Below, in pieces: positions 1-5,548 of a DNA stretch of 5,640 nucleotides. The notes under the pieces are model-generated. The model saw only the letters and a program-made list of their open reading frames with translations, ran no database searches and had not been told where the DNA came from. The position numbers and the translations under genes were made by a program. Origin of the DNA: Spirochaetaceae bacterium (GTDB lineage Bacteria > Spirochaetota > Spirochaetia > SZUA-6 > Fen-1364); NCBI GenBank assembly GCA_003141795.1, contig PLNO01000057.1, positions 18,877 through 24,516 of the forward strand, given 5' to 3'. Numbering within the stretch: position 1 is the stretch's first letter; each line of letters starts with the position of its first letter.

Positions 1-771
1 TTCGTGTACTTCGGCGGCAAGCCCCTGTACGACCGCAACGTGTCGCTGCCCTTCCTCGTCGGAGGGCTCGTGATGCTTGCCGCATGCCTCCTCGTGGTCA
101 TCTTCGTCCGCGAGCCCGCCCTGCCCCCCGCAACTTCCGAAGAAAAGAAGACCGGATCGATCAGCGCTTCCGCGAAAGAGCTCGTCGCCAACCTCAAGGA
201 CGTCTTCAAAGGGGAAAAGAGCCTCCTGCTGATCCTCCTCTCCATCCTCTGCTGGTTCGTCGGATACAACGCAATCGAAACCTTCTTCACGAGCTACGCG
301 AAGTTCTACCTGCACATCAAGGAGAGCACCGGCGCGCTCATCATGGGGTTCTTCTCCGTGACTTTCATGGCAACAGCCATTGCGGCGGGCTATCTCGGAA
401 GCCACTGGGGACGCAAGCGCACGATACAGCTCGGGCTCGTCATCGTGATGGTGACGCTGGCAAGCGCCCTGTTCATCAAGAGCTTCTGGCCTTTGACGAT
501 CGCTTTCGTGGTCGGGGGGTTCGGATGGGCCCTCGTGAACGTGAACTCACTCCCCATGGTGGTCGACATGACCACGGCGGAAAAAGTCGGCGGCTACACG
601 GGCCTGTACTACCTGTTCTCCCAGGCGGCCAACATCATTGCACCGCCGGTGGCAGGCGCGCTCATCGACGGGCTCGGTTACGGCTCGCTCATGGTCTTCT
701 CCCCTGCCCTCTTCCTCGTCGCCATTGTCGTCGTGAGCGGGGTCAAGCGCGGGGAGGCGAAGAAGGCGTGA
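1..771 (+). CDS. MFS permease, SLC45/GPH-like sugar transporter type (5' end outside window)
   Basis: The reading frame is open from the first base, so the gene starts upstream. About 256 C-terminal residues are visible. Seven hydrophobic segments can be picked out (roughly residues 14-36, 73-95, 107-130, 140-160, 161-182, 200-222 and 225-247), matching TM6-TM12 of a 12-helix major facilitator. A basic MFS loop motif (GSHWGRKR, near residue 130) sits between two of them. The charged stretch around residues 40-70 would be the central cytoplasmic loop. The C-terminal run with VVDMTTAEKVGGYTGLYY and the following SQAANIIAPPVAGALIDG resembles the SLC45/GPH sucrose-maltose permease branch. That resemblance is from memory of the family, and the substrate is not determinable. 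It would act in the cytoplasmic membrane as a proton- or sodium-coupled carrier. It ends with TGA and converges on the aminomutase gene with a 16-bp spacer. Confidence 0.85.
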   Translation, partial: FVYFGGKPLYDRNVSLPFLVGGLVMLAACLLVVIFVREPALPPATSEEKKTGSISASAKELVANLKDVFKGEKSLLLILLSILCWFVGYNAIETFFTSYAKFYLHIKESTGALIMGFFSVTFMATAIAAGYLGSHWGRKRTIQLGLVIVMVTLASALFIKSFWPLTIAFVVGGFGWALVNVNSLPMVVDMTTAEKVGGYTGLYYLFSQAANIIAPPVAGALIDGLGYGSLMVFSPALFLVAIVVVSGVKRGEAKKA

Positions 772-787
772 GCCCGACGACCTCCGC

Positions 788-1804
788 CTACGGCTCCCGG
801 GGGTAGCGGTACTCCCCGCCGTCGGCCCCGCGCAGGATGTAGGCGTCAGGCTCGATCCTCACGATGGATGACTCCACCGGCACCTTTCCCGCGCCACCGG
901 GCAGGTCGACGGCGTACGTGGGAAGGGCGATGCCGGAGAGCCTGCGGCGCAGCTCCTGCATGAGCTCGATTCCCCGGCTCATCGGCACGCGGAAGTGCGC
1001 GGTGCCCGCGGCAAGATCGCCCTGGAAGAGGTAGTAGGGCTTCACGCGCGCCTGCACGAGGCCACGCAGGAGCGCCTCCAGGGTGTCGGGATCGTCATTG
1101 ATACCGCGCAGCAGTACCGCCTGGTTGAGCACGGGCACCCCGGCGTGAACGAGCCTGCGCATCGCAGCGGGAAACTCCCCGCCCAGCTCCCGTGGATGGT
1201 TGGCGTGGATCACCACCCATACGCCGTCATAGTCCCCCAGCATCCGGGCACACTCCTCCGTCACGCGGGAGGGCAGCACCACGGGCATGCGCGTGCACAC
1301 CCTGATGACATAGCGGGCGTTGATCCGCAACAGCCTCTCGATCACCCCCTGCAGGTCCTGATCGGAGAGCATGAGGGGGTCCCCTCCCGAGAGGAGGAGC
1401 TCCTGGACCGCGGGGGTCGCCTGCAGGTAGTCGCACGCGGCCTCCAGTTGCGCTTCGGTGATCCTGCCCCCCCCGTGCCCGGTGAAGTGCCGGCGGAAAC
1501 AATGGCGGCAGTAGGTGGCGCAGCGATCGCTCACGAGCAGCAGCGCGCGGTCCCTGTAGTGATGCACGAGCCGCTCCGTCACGAGGTAGCGCGTGTCGCC
1601 GATGGGATCCGTGGATTCGTAGGGCAGCGTGCGCTGCTCGTCGTCGGTGGGGACGTACTGCGCGGCGATCGGGTCGCAATGCGGATCCTCGCTGCGCGCA
1701 AGGCTCGCGTAGTAGCGGCTCACCCCGTAGGGCAGGCGCGTGCGCGGCTCGACGCCGCTGATCATTTCCTTGTCGAGATCCGCGTCAGCGGAGGGGTCGT
1801 TCAT
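788..1804 (-). CDS. KamA-family radical SAM protein, lysine 2,3-aminomutase type
   Basis: This is a 338-residue protein predicted to use a [4Fe-4S]-SAM radical and PLP to move an amino group between C2 and C3 of an amino acid. The radical SAM triad CxxxCxxC is C95/C99/C102, followed by R104, the counterpart of the arginine that binds the substrate carboxylate in clostridial lysine 2,3-aminomutase. SGGDPL is at 139-144. The PLP-lysine motif PGGAGK ends at K307. D263 and D300 fall at the exact spacings of the two aspartates that hold the lysine side-chain amine in the clostridial enzyme, which argues for lysine over glutamate. The protein ends 31 residues after K307, so the C-terminal zinc-binding cysteines are absent, and the cysteine after VND is an aspartate (D238). 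In that compactness it resembles EpmB, the EF-P lysine-modifying enzyme, but EpmB lacks the second aspartate. The start chosen is ATG at 1804. An upstream in-frame TTG at 1840 would add 12 residues. Neither has a convincing ribosome binding site. Confidence 0.88.
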   Translation of the reverse strand: MNDPSADADLDKEMISGVEPRTRLPYGVSRYYASLARSEDPHCDPIAAQYVPTDDEQRTLPYESTDPIGDTRYLVTERLVHHYRDRALLLVSDRCATYCRHCFRRHFTGHGGGRITEAQLEAACDYLQATPAVQELLLSGGDPLMLSDQDLQGVIERLLRINARYVIRVCTRMPVVLPSRVTEECARMLGDYDGVWVVIHANHPRELGGEFPAAMRRLVHAGVPVLNQAVLLRGINDDPDTLEALLRGLVQARVKPYYLFQGDLAAGTAHFRVPMSRGIELMQELRRRLSGIALPTYAVDLPGGAGKVPVESSIVRIEPDAYILRGADGGEYRYPREP

Positions 1805-1877
1805 CGAAGAGAAGATAGAAGAAAACCCGCCGCGGCACAACCGAGCCGGGCCGCTTGTCCAACCGGCACGCCCCGCC

Positions 1878-3023
1878 TCAGGCTATGGCGCACCTGTTGG
1901 CTCCCGCCTCGAGCTGCGTGAGGTCGCCCTCCGGCAGGGAACCTTCCTCATTCAGGGCGATGATGCGCGCATGGTTGGGAGGCGGGGTCGGGATGTTGGT
2001 GAGCACCCAGGCCAGGAACCCCTCCTCTGCTCTTCCCAGCGCGGCGATCCTCGCGCCGACCTCCCCGAGGGTGGAGAGGATCGGGACCCTGTCGAACGCC
2101 ACGGGCGACCCTGTGTGGCTGGGAAGCACGAGCGTCCCTGCGGGAAACGAGAGCAGGCGCCGCAGGGACCTGAAAAGCTGCCGCCCCCGAGGCTCCGCCT
2201 CTCCAAGTCCTGCCTCGAGGTCGGGCCGCCCCACGCTGTTCAGGAAAAGCGTGTCGCCCGTGAAAAGGGCCGCACCCTCCAGAGAGAAGCAGGTGCTCTC
2301 CCCCGTGTGACCGGGTGTGTGGAGCGCCAGCAGACGCTTCCCCGATGAGCCGAGCGGTACGCTGTCCCCTTCACGGACGGTGACATGCTTGAAAGACACA
2401 CGCCGCTGCTCCGGGAGATGGACCGTGGCACCTGATGCACGTGCGAGCATGAGTGACCGTGAAAGGTGGTCGGCATGCACGTGCGTGTCGATGACCCCGG
2501 CAATGGTCCACCCCTCACGGGAGGAGATCTCCAGGTACACCTCGGGACGCACGGAGGGGTCGATCACCACTGCGCTTCCCGCGGCTGCCACGATGTAGGA
2601 AAGGCAGCCCTTGCCCGTTCGGCGCACCTGGATGATGCGGACATCCGGACTCGGGAGTTCGACCTCGGCGGTATTCCATGCGTGGGTCCACCCCGCCATT
2701 CCGAGCTCCAGGGAAAACACGGCGTGACCGAGCTTTTGCAGGACTTCGGCGGCGAGCAGGCTCGTGCGCCCCGCCGCGCATACGGTGACGATGGGCACGT
2801 CGAACGGGAGCTGCACCGCGTCCAGGGCGTGCGGATCGTGCGCCCGCAACGCGTCGTAGGCATCGACGTGGATGCTCCCCGGGATGCTCCATTCGCTGCG
2901 CTCTCTGAGAGGCCGAACGTCGAGGATCTTGATGGGCTTCCCCGCATCCAGCCAACCGCGAAGCGTCTCAGCGTCGACGGTGGCCGGTCCTGCCGGCGTG
3001 CTCGGAGCTTGGTCGTTACGCAT
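1878..3023 (-). CDS. Rhodanese-metallo-beta-lactamase fusion, persulfide dioxygenase-like
   Basis: A 381-residue cytoplasmic protein without signal peptide. Residues about 14-120 form a rhodanese domain: LDVRPLRERSEWSIPGS at 34-50 and the active loop CAAGRTS with catalytic C82. Residues about 128-381 form a metallo-beta-lactamase fold of the ETHE1/persulfide dioxygenase type: THVHADH (H181, H183, D185, H186), TPGH (H239), TGD (D257), GRPD (R266, D268) and SH (H303). H181, H239 and D257 would be the 2-His-1-Asp iron ligands. R266 sits nine residues after D257, as R163 does after D154 in human ETHE1. The tail carries IPTPPPNHARII, typical of bacterial members. Expected role: sulfane-sulfur transfer by the rhodanese domain coupled to oxygen-dependent oxidation of glutathione or similar persulfide to sulfite. 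The start is ATG at 3023. The frame stays open to 3197, but that extension has no domain and reaches into the preceding gene. It follows the J-domain gene by 106 bp. Confidence 0.88.
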   Translation of the reverse strand: MRNDQAPSTPAGPATVDAETLRGWLDAGKPIKILDVRPLRERSEWSIPGSIHVDAYDALRAHDPHALDAVQLPFDVPIVTVCAAGRTSLLAAEVLQKLGHAVFSLELGMAGWTHAWNTAEVELPSPDVRIIQVRRTGKGCLSYIVAAAGSAVVIDPSVRPEVYLEISSREGWTIAGVIDTHVHADHLSRSLMLARASGATVHLPEQRRVSFKHVTVREGDSVPLGSSGKRLLALHTPGHTGESTCFSLEGAALFTGDTLFLNSVGRPDLEAGLGEAEPRGRQLFRSLRRLLSFPAGTLVLPSHTGSPVAFDRVPILSTLGEVGARIAALGRAEEGFLAWVLTNIPTPPPNHARIIALNEEGSLPEGDLTQLEAGANRCAIA

Positions 3024-3034
3024 CAGGATAATGT

Positions 3035-3070
3035 AGCGATCGTTTCTCCTCTCGGGCAAGGACGATCGCT
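3035..3070 (-). promoter_or_regulatory. 9-bp inverted repeat in leader of the rhodanese-MBL gene
   Basis: AGCGATCGT (3035-3043) and ACGATCGCT (3062-3070) are perfect inverted repeats separated by 18 bases. In the mRNA of the rhodanese-MBL gene the loop would contain GAGAGGAGA, a Shine-Dalgarno-like run, about 22 bases before the ATG at 3023. A weak promoter (TTGCCC, 18 bases, TACATT) also overlaps, so the dyad could be an operator instead of an RNA hairpin. Confidence 0.5.
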
Positions 3071-3129
3071 TCGGTGTCACGGTTGTATGCTTCAAGAAGG
3101 CAGGCGCAATCTGAGCCGGGAGGGCTGAC

Positions 3130-4131
3130 TTACTCCTGTCTCCAGTAGCGGGCGTTGTGACGGTACATCTCCCGCATGATGGTGGAGAGGGTCGCATTCG
3201 AGATCCTCTCCTTCTCCACGAAATAGCGCCCGATCAATTTGTGCCGTGCGCGCTGCATGCGAAGGATGTGCTCGACCTGGGCCTCGGTGAGCAGGCGCAG
3301 CCGCTGCGCGGTCTGACCTGTCTGCTCGTGCTGTACGCGTGAGCCGAGGATGCGCGCGAGGTCCTGGCTGGAGATGTCCTTCAGCTCCCGGGCAAGCTCC
3401 CCGAAACGGGGCTGGGAGGCGCGCTGCCAGACGATCGCGCTGATCAGGCTCTGCCAGGAGACGTGCCCGGTATAGTAGAGATACTCCGCAAGGCGAAGCC
3501 GCCTGCGAGGCATGGGACCGTGGTAGAAAAGCGGAGCGCCGCCCGCAGGGCGCGACGCACGCTTGTCCGCTGTGGCATGTTTGTCCGCAGTGGCACGATG
3601 GTCGGTCGCGCCCTTCTTTTCTCCCGTAGCCTTCTTTTCGCCGGCGGTGCGCTTGTCCCCCGCGGTCCGTTTGTCGCTGGCGCCCCGTCCGTCTCCCGCG
3701 GCACGCCTGTCCGCGGGTCCGTACTTCTCACCTGCTGCGCGCTTTTCCCCCGCGCCGTGCCTCTCCCCGGCTGCCCGTTTCTCACCGGCCCCCCGCTTGT
3801 CCGTCGTGGTGCGGCGCGCCGTCCTGCTGTTCGACGGCTCGGGCCGGGCCCGCGCCGCGCGTGCCGCGCTGGCGGCGGCTCCCGGCTTTCGGCTGAGGAG
3901 GTACCCCATGAGGAGCTCGTACGCGTGGGAAGCCTCGATGAAGCGTTTGCCGTCCGCCTGACCCTGCCGCGCTCCCGATCTTCGCAGCGCATCGGGGTGG
4001 CTTGCGACGGCCATGACGCGATACGCGCGGCGCACCACGGCGACATCGAGACTCAGCAGGTAGTTCGGCCCTCTTCTGCGGACCTGTGGGCCCAGCAAAA
4101 GAGCGCATGCGTCGAGTAGTTTCGCGTCCAT
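3130..4131 (-). CDS. J-domain protein with hexapeptide-repeat linker and two C-terminal MshEN-like modules
   Basis: A 333-residue cytoplasmic protein in three parts. Residues about 10-80 resemble a degenerate DnaJ domain: AYRVMAVASHPDALRR carries the HPD triad at 45-47, which in the family stimulates DnaK ATPase, followed by helix FIEASHAYELLMGYL. Residues 111-193 are a tandem hexapeptide of the form [DE][KR][RKH]xAG, highly charged and probably disordered. Residues about 201-333 form a basic helical domain that opens with PLFYHGPMPRRRLRLAEYLYY. It contains two copies of a 39-residue module (224-262 and 281-319) sharing QRA, a glycine, a glutamate and an IS-x3-L pattern. This resembles the N-terminal MshEN domain of type II secretion ATPases and is known to me from J-domain proteins of Geobacter-like bacteria. 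The specific function is unknown; a DnaK co-chaperone or regulatory adaptor is inference. The start is ATG at 4131. An in-frame ATG at 4170 would add MFVWFIRAPGATR, which looks non-conserved and would overlap a candidate promoter. Confidence 0.8.
   Translation of the reverse strand: MDAKLLDACALLLGPQVRRRGPNYLLSLDVAVVRRAYRVMAVASHPDALRRSGARQGQADGKRFIEASHAYELLMGYLLSRKPGAAASAARAARARPEPSNSRTARRTTTDKRGAGEKRAAGERHGAGEKRAAGEKYGPADRRAAGDGRGASDKRTAGDKRTAGEKKATGEKKGATDHRATADKHATADKRASRPAGGAPLFYHGPMPRRRLRLAEYLYYTGHVSWQSLISAIVWQRASQPRFGELARELKDISSQDLARILGSRVQHEQTGQTAQRLRLLTEAQVEHILRMQRARHKLIGRYFVEKERISNATLSTIMREMYRHNARYWRQE
3553..3801 (-). repeat. 18-bp coding tandem repeat (hexapeptide, about 13.8 copies)
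   Basis: Within the J-domain gene the translation repeats every six residues, starting DKRGAG, EKRAAG, ERHGAG, EKRAAG and ending DHRATA, DKHATA, DKRAS. There are thirteen complete units and one of five residues, 83 codons in all. Each unit starts with an acidic residue, usually followed by two basic ones, then a small Ala/Gly/Thr end. Two adjacent units (DKRTAG DKRTAG) are identical in protein, which suggests recent unit duplication. Net charge is positive. Such arrays usually change copy number between strains by slippage or unequal exchange. Confidence 0.92.
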
Positions 4132-4157
4132 TCGCGTGGCGCCTGGGGCGCGAATGA

Positions 4158-4186
4158 ACCATACAAACATGCGCTTGCGTTTGCAA
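4158..4186 (-). promoter_or_regulatory. Candidate promoter of the J-domain gene
   Basis: On the minus strand TTGCAA (4186-4181) and TATGGT (4163-4158) are separated by 17 bases, four of six matches each. Transcription would begin near 4151, about 20 bases before the ATG at 4131, which fits that start better than the ATG at 4170. Matches are modest, so this is tentative. Confidence 0.3.
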
Positions 4187-4188
4187 GC
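4173..4188. repeat. Perfect 6-4-6 inverted repeat beside the insertion site
   Basis: GCTTGC (4173-4178) and GCAAGC (4183-4188) flank GTTT. It lies between the J-domain gene and the left target duplication. The minus-strand TTGCAA of a candidate promoter is inside it, so it could be an operator. It is short enough to be incidental. Confidence 0.5.
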
Positions 4189-4190
4189 CT

Positions 4191-4262
4191 GTTGGCTCCC
4201 AGCAATTCTAAGTTTGGCACCGTTATGAAGCAGTTCTCTATCGAGAACTGCTGGTTGGCTCC
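4191..4262. mobile_element. 54-bp MITE-like insertion with 9-bp target-site duplication
   Basis: The core 4200-4253 starts CAGCAATTCTA and ends GAGAACTGCTG, imperfect terminal inverted repeats (9 of 11). It is immediately bracketed by perfect 9-bp direct repeats, GTTGGCTCC at 4191-4199 and 4254-4262, with no extra bases on either side. The core is visibly richer in A+T than the surrounding genes. Its left 19 bases align with the left arm of the 5549-5640 element (about 14 of 18 identical from AGCA onward). It encodes nothing. A 9-bp duplication is common for several IS families (IS4, IS5/IS903 and others), so the parental family cannot be named from this. Presence of duplication and matching tips together make chance similarity unlikely. 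Confidence 0.7.
4229..4252. repeat. Perfect 10-4-10 inverted repeat within the insertion
   Basis: AGCAGTTCTC (4229-4238) and its exact reverse complement (4243-4252) are separated by TATC. The right half is the right terminus of the 54-bp element, and the left half is an internal inverted copy of that terminus. It could form a hairpin or act as a dyad binding site between the divergent J-domain and TerC-family genes. There is no T-run after it, so an intrinsic terminator is unlikely. Confidence 0.85.
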
Positions 4263-4278
4263 GATGCTCGACCCGGGG

Positions 4279-4283
4279 TAGGA
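4279..4283 (+). promoter_or_regulatory. Ribosome binding site of the TerC-family gene
   Basis: TAGGA is followed after seven bases by ATG at 4291. It is the clearest Shine-Dalgarno spacing in the window and decides against the out-of-frame ATG at 4283. Confidence 0.6.
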
Positions 4284-4290
4284 TGTCCGC

Positions 4291-5208
4291 ATGGCACCGC
4301 TGTCAATCGCGCTCACCATTCTCGGCCTCGCGGTTTTCGAGATCGTCTCCAGCGTCGACAACGCGATCATCAACGCCGAGGTCCTCTCCGGCATGCAGGC
4401 GAAGGCCCGTCGTTGGTTCCTCGTCTGGGGGATACTGTTCGCCGTCTTCGTCGTCCGCGGGCTTCTCCCCTGGGTGATCGTCTGGCTTGCCGTACCCTCC
4501 CTGGGCCCCATCGGCGCGCTCACCGCGGCGTTCTCCAGCGATCCTCTCGTCATGCAGGCCGTGGAAAAGGCGGCGCCGATCCTGTTCATGGGCGGCGGGG
4601 TGTTCCTCGTGCTGCTGTTCCTCCACTGGCTGTTCCTGGAGCCGAAGCAGTTCGGGATCATCGGCGAGCGTTTCTTCGCTTCCCAGGGGGTGTGGTTTTT
4701 CGCCGTGGCAGCCGTGTTCCTCGCGCTCACCGTCTGGTTCACATTGCGCATCGACCCCATGGTGGCGTTCGCCGCAGTGATCGGCTCGACTGTTTTCTTC
4801 ATTACGCACGGGTTCAAGGAAAACGCCGAGGGCCAGGAAAAAAAGCTCATGGTCGGAGGGCTCTCCGACGTGAGCAAGATCCTCTACCTGGAGATCATCG
4901 ACATGACCTTTTCCATTGACGGGGTCCTGGGCGCGTTCGCCTTCACGCTCTCCGTCCCCCTCATCATCCTCGGAAACGGGCTGGGCGCGGTCGTCGTACG
5001 GCAGATCACGGTGGGCAACATCGATCGCATCAAAAAGCTGCGCTACATCAAGAACGGCGCCATGTACTCCATCCTCGTTCTGGGTGTCGTCATGATGTGC
5101 GATGCCTTGGGTATCCACGTGCCGCAGTGGATTTCTCCAGCAGCCACGTTCCTGGTCGTCGGCTTTTTCCTGCTGCTCTCCCTGCGCGACCTGCGACGGA
5201 AGGGCTGA
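4291..5208 (+). CDS. DUF475/TerC-family integral membrane protein
   Basis: A 305-residue polytopic membrane protein with about eight hydrophobic segments (near residues 3-20, 42-68, 95-115, 133-150, 156-172, 205-235, 256-273 and 278-298). The two signature acidic motifs of the TerC superfamily are present as an internal pseudo-repeat: FEIVSSVDNAIINAEVL at 16-32 (D23, N24) and LEIIDMTFSIDGVLGAF at 200-216 (D210). The overall sequence matches my memory of the DUF475 branch. TerC relatives such as Alx and MeeF/MeeY are associated with manganese export or metal loading of exported proteins, and older annotation links them to tellurite resistance. Metal transport here is inference from that superfamily. 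The start is ATG at 4291, with TAGGA at 4279-4283 and a 7-base spacer, a good ribosome binding site. It is divergent from the J-domain gene. The spacer contains a miniature insertion. It ends with TGA two bases before the stop codon of the convergent small gene. Confidence 0.88.
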   Translation: MAPLSIALTILGLAVFEIVSSVDNAIINAEVLSGMQAKARRWFLVWGILFAVFVVRGLLPWVIVWLAVPSLGPIGALTAAFSSDPLVMQAVEKAAPILFMGGGVFLVLLFLHWLFLEPKQFGIIGERFFASQGVWFFAVAAVFLALTVWFTLRIDPMVAFAAVIGSTVFFITHGFKENAEGQEKKLMVGGLSDVSKILYLEIIDMTFSIDGVLGAFAFTLSVPLIILGNGLGAVVVRQITVGNIDRIKKLRYIKNGAMYSILVLGVVMMCDALGIHVPQWISPAATFLVVGFFLLLSLRDLRRKG

Positions 5209-5210
5209 GG

Positions 5211-5480
5211 TTACATCTTCAGACGGGATGCTTCGTATTCGAGCTTCAGGACGAGGTGATCAAGCGCGTCGAGCTTCTGCGTTCGGGATTTTTCCCTGAT
5301 GCTGTCCAGGGTGGGGAGCACGATTTCCGTGTAGCGCTGCACGGCGGCGCGCGCTTTGTCCGTCGCCGTCTTCTCCGATGCCTCGTTCACGTAGGCAATG
5401 ATGAGCTTTTTGCTCGTGGTCGTGAGCTCCGACTTGTTCACGTGCTCGATGATGGCGAATAGGGAGAGAAGAAAGCTCAT
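5211..5480 (-). CDS. Small helical protein of unknown function (89 aa)
   Basis: I do not recognise this family. The 89-residue product begins MSFLLSLFAIIEHVNKSEL and looks all-helical, with a short hydrophobic N-terminal helix (2-12) and later amphipathic charged helices ending in KLEYEASRLKM. There is no clear signal peptide or metal motif. The start is ATG at 5480, because a strong promoter (TTGACA/TAGCAT, 5506-5534) would begin the transcript near 5498-5500, leaving a leader of about 19 bases with a weak TGAG ribosome binding site. The frame stays open upstream: ATG at 5507 overlaps the -10 box, and ATG at 5561 lies in the inverted repeat at 5549-5566, so both are unlikely. It is tail-to-tail with the TerC-family gene, with two bases between the stops. 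It appears to be transcribed alone within the window. Confidence 0.7.
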   Translation of the reverse strand: MSFLLSLFAIIEHVNKSELTTTSKKLIIAYVNEASEKTATDKARAAVQRYTEIVLPTLDSIREKSRTQKLDALDHLVLKLEYEASRLKM

Positions 5481-5505
5481 TTCGCTCAAAGTATGTGCCC
5501 GACTC

Positions 5506-5534
5506 ATGCTACGTACGTGACCCCTGACTGTCAA
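5506..5534 (-). promoter_or_regulatory. Sigma70-type promoter of the small gene 5211-5480
   Basis: Read on the minus strand, a perfect -35 hexamer TTGACA (5534-5529) is followed after exactly 17 bases by TAGCAT (5511-5506, four of six matches to TATAAT). The predicted start of transcription is near 5498-5500, just before the ATG at 5480. The promoter ends 14 bases short of the inverted-repeat element at 5549, so that element lies at the upstream side of the -35 box. Confidence 0.6.
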
Positions 5535-5548
5535 TAAACGCCCGGGAG

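Noticed and set aside
765..800. Possible bidirectional terminator between the MFS permease and aminomutase genes
   Set aside because: Only a 5-bp GAGCC/GGCTC pairing with a long loop and no T-run is visible.
1893..1905. 13-bp sequence CCTGTTGGCTCCC shared with 4188-4200
   Set aside because: One 13-bp match in 5.6 kb is near chance level; the copy at 1893 is coding sequence at the end of the rhodanese-MBL gene with no inverted-repeat tips beside it.
995..1921. Long plus-strand open frame over the aminomutase gene
   Set aside because: Shadow of the KamA-family gene in GC-rich DNA; the opposite strand has the complete radical SAM and PLP motifs.
3563..3961. Plus-strand open frame with a regular FSPAARFSPA-like repeat
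   Set aside because: It is the antisense reading of the hexapeptide repeat in the J-domain gene; the periodicity comes from the 18-bp repeat, and the frame has no domain or ribosome binding site.
4215..4231. TGGCAC resembling the -24 element of a sigma54 promoter before the TerC-family gene
   Set aside because: The matching GC of the -12 element is two bases out of register, and the sequence lies inside the inserted element.
4053..4877. Long minus-strand open frame across the TerC-family gene
   Set aside because: It is antisense to a clear membrane protein gene with conserved motifs and runs into the J-domain gene; low-complexity composition shows no recognisable family.
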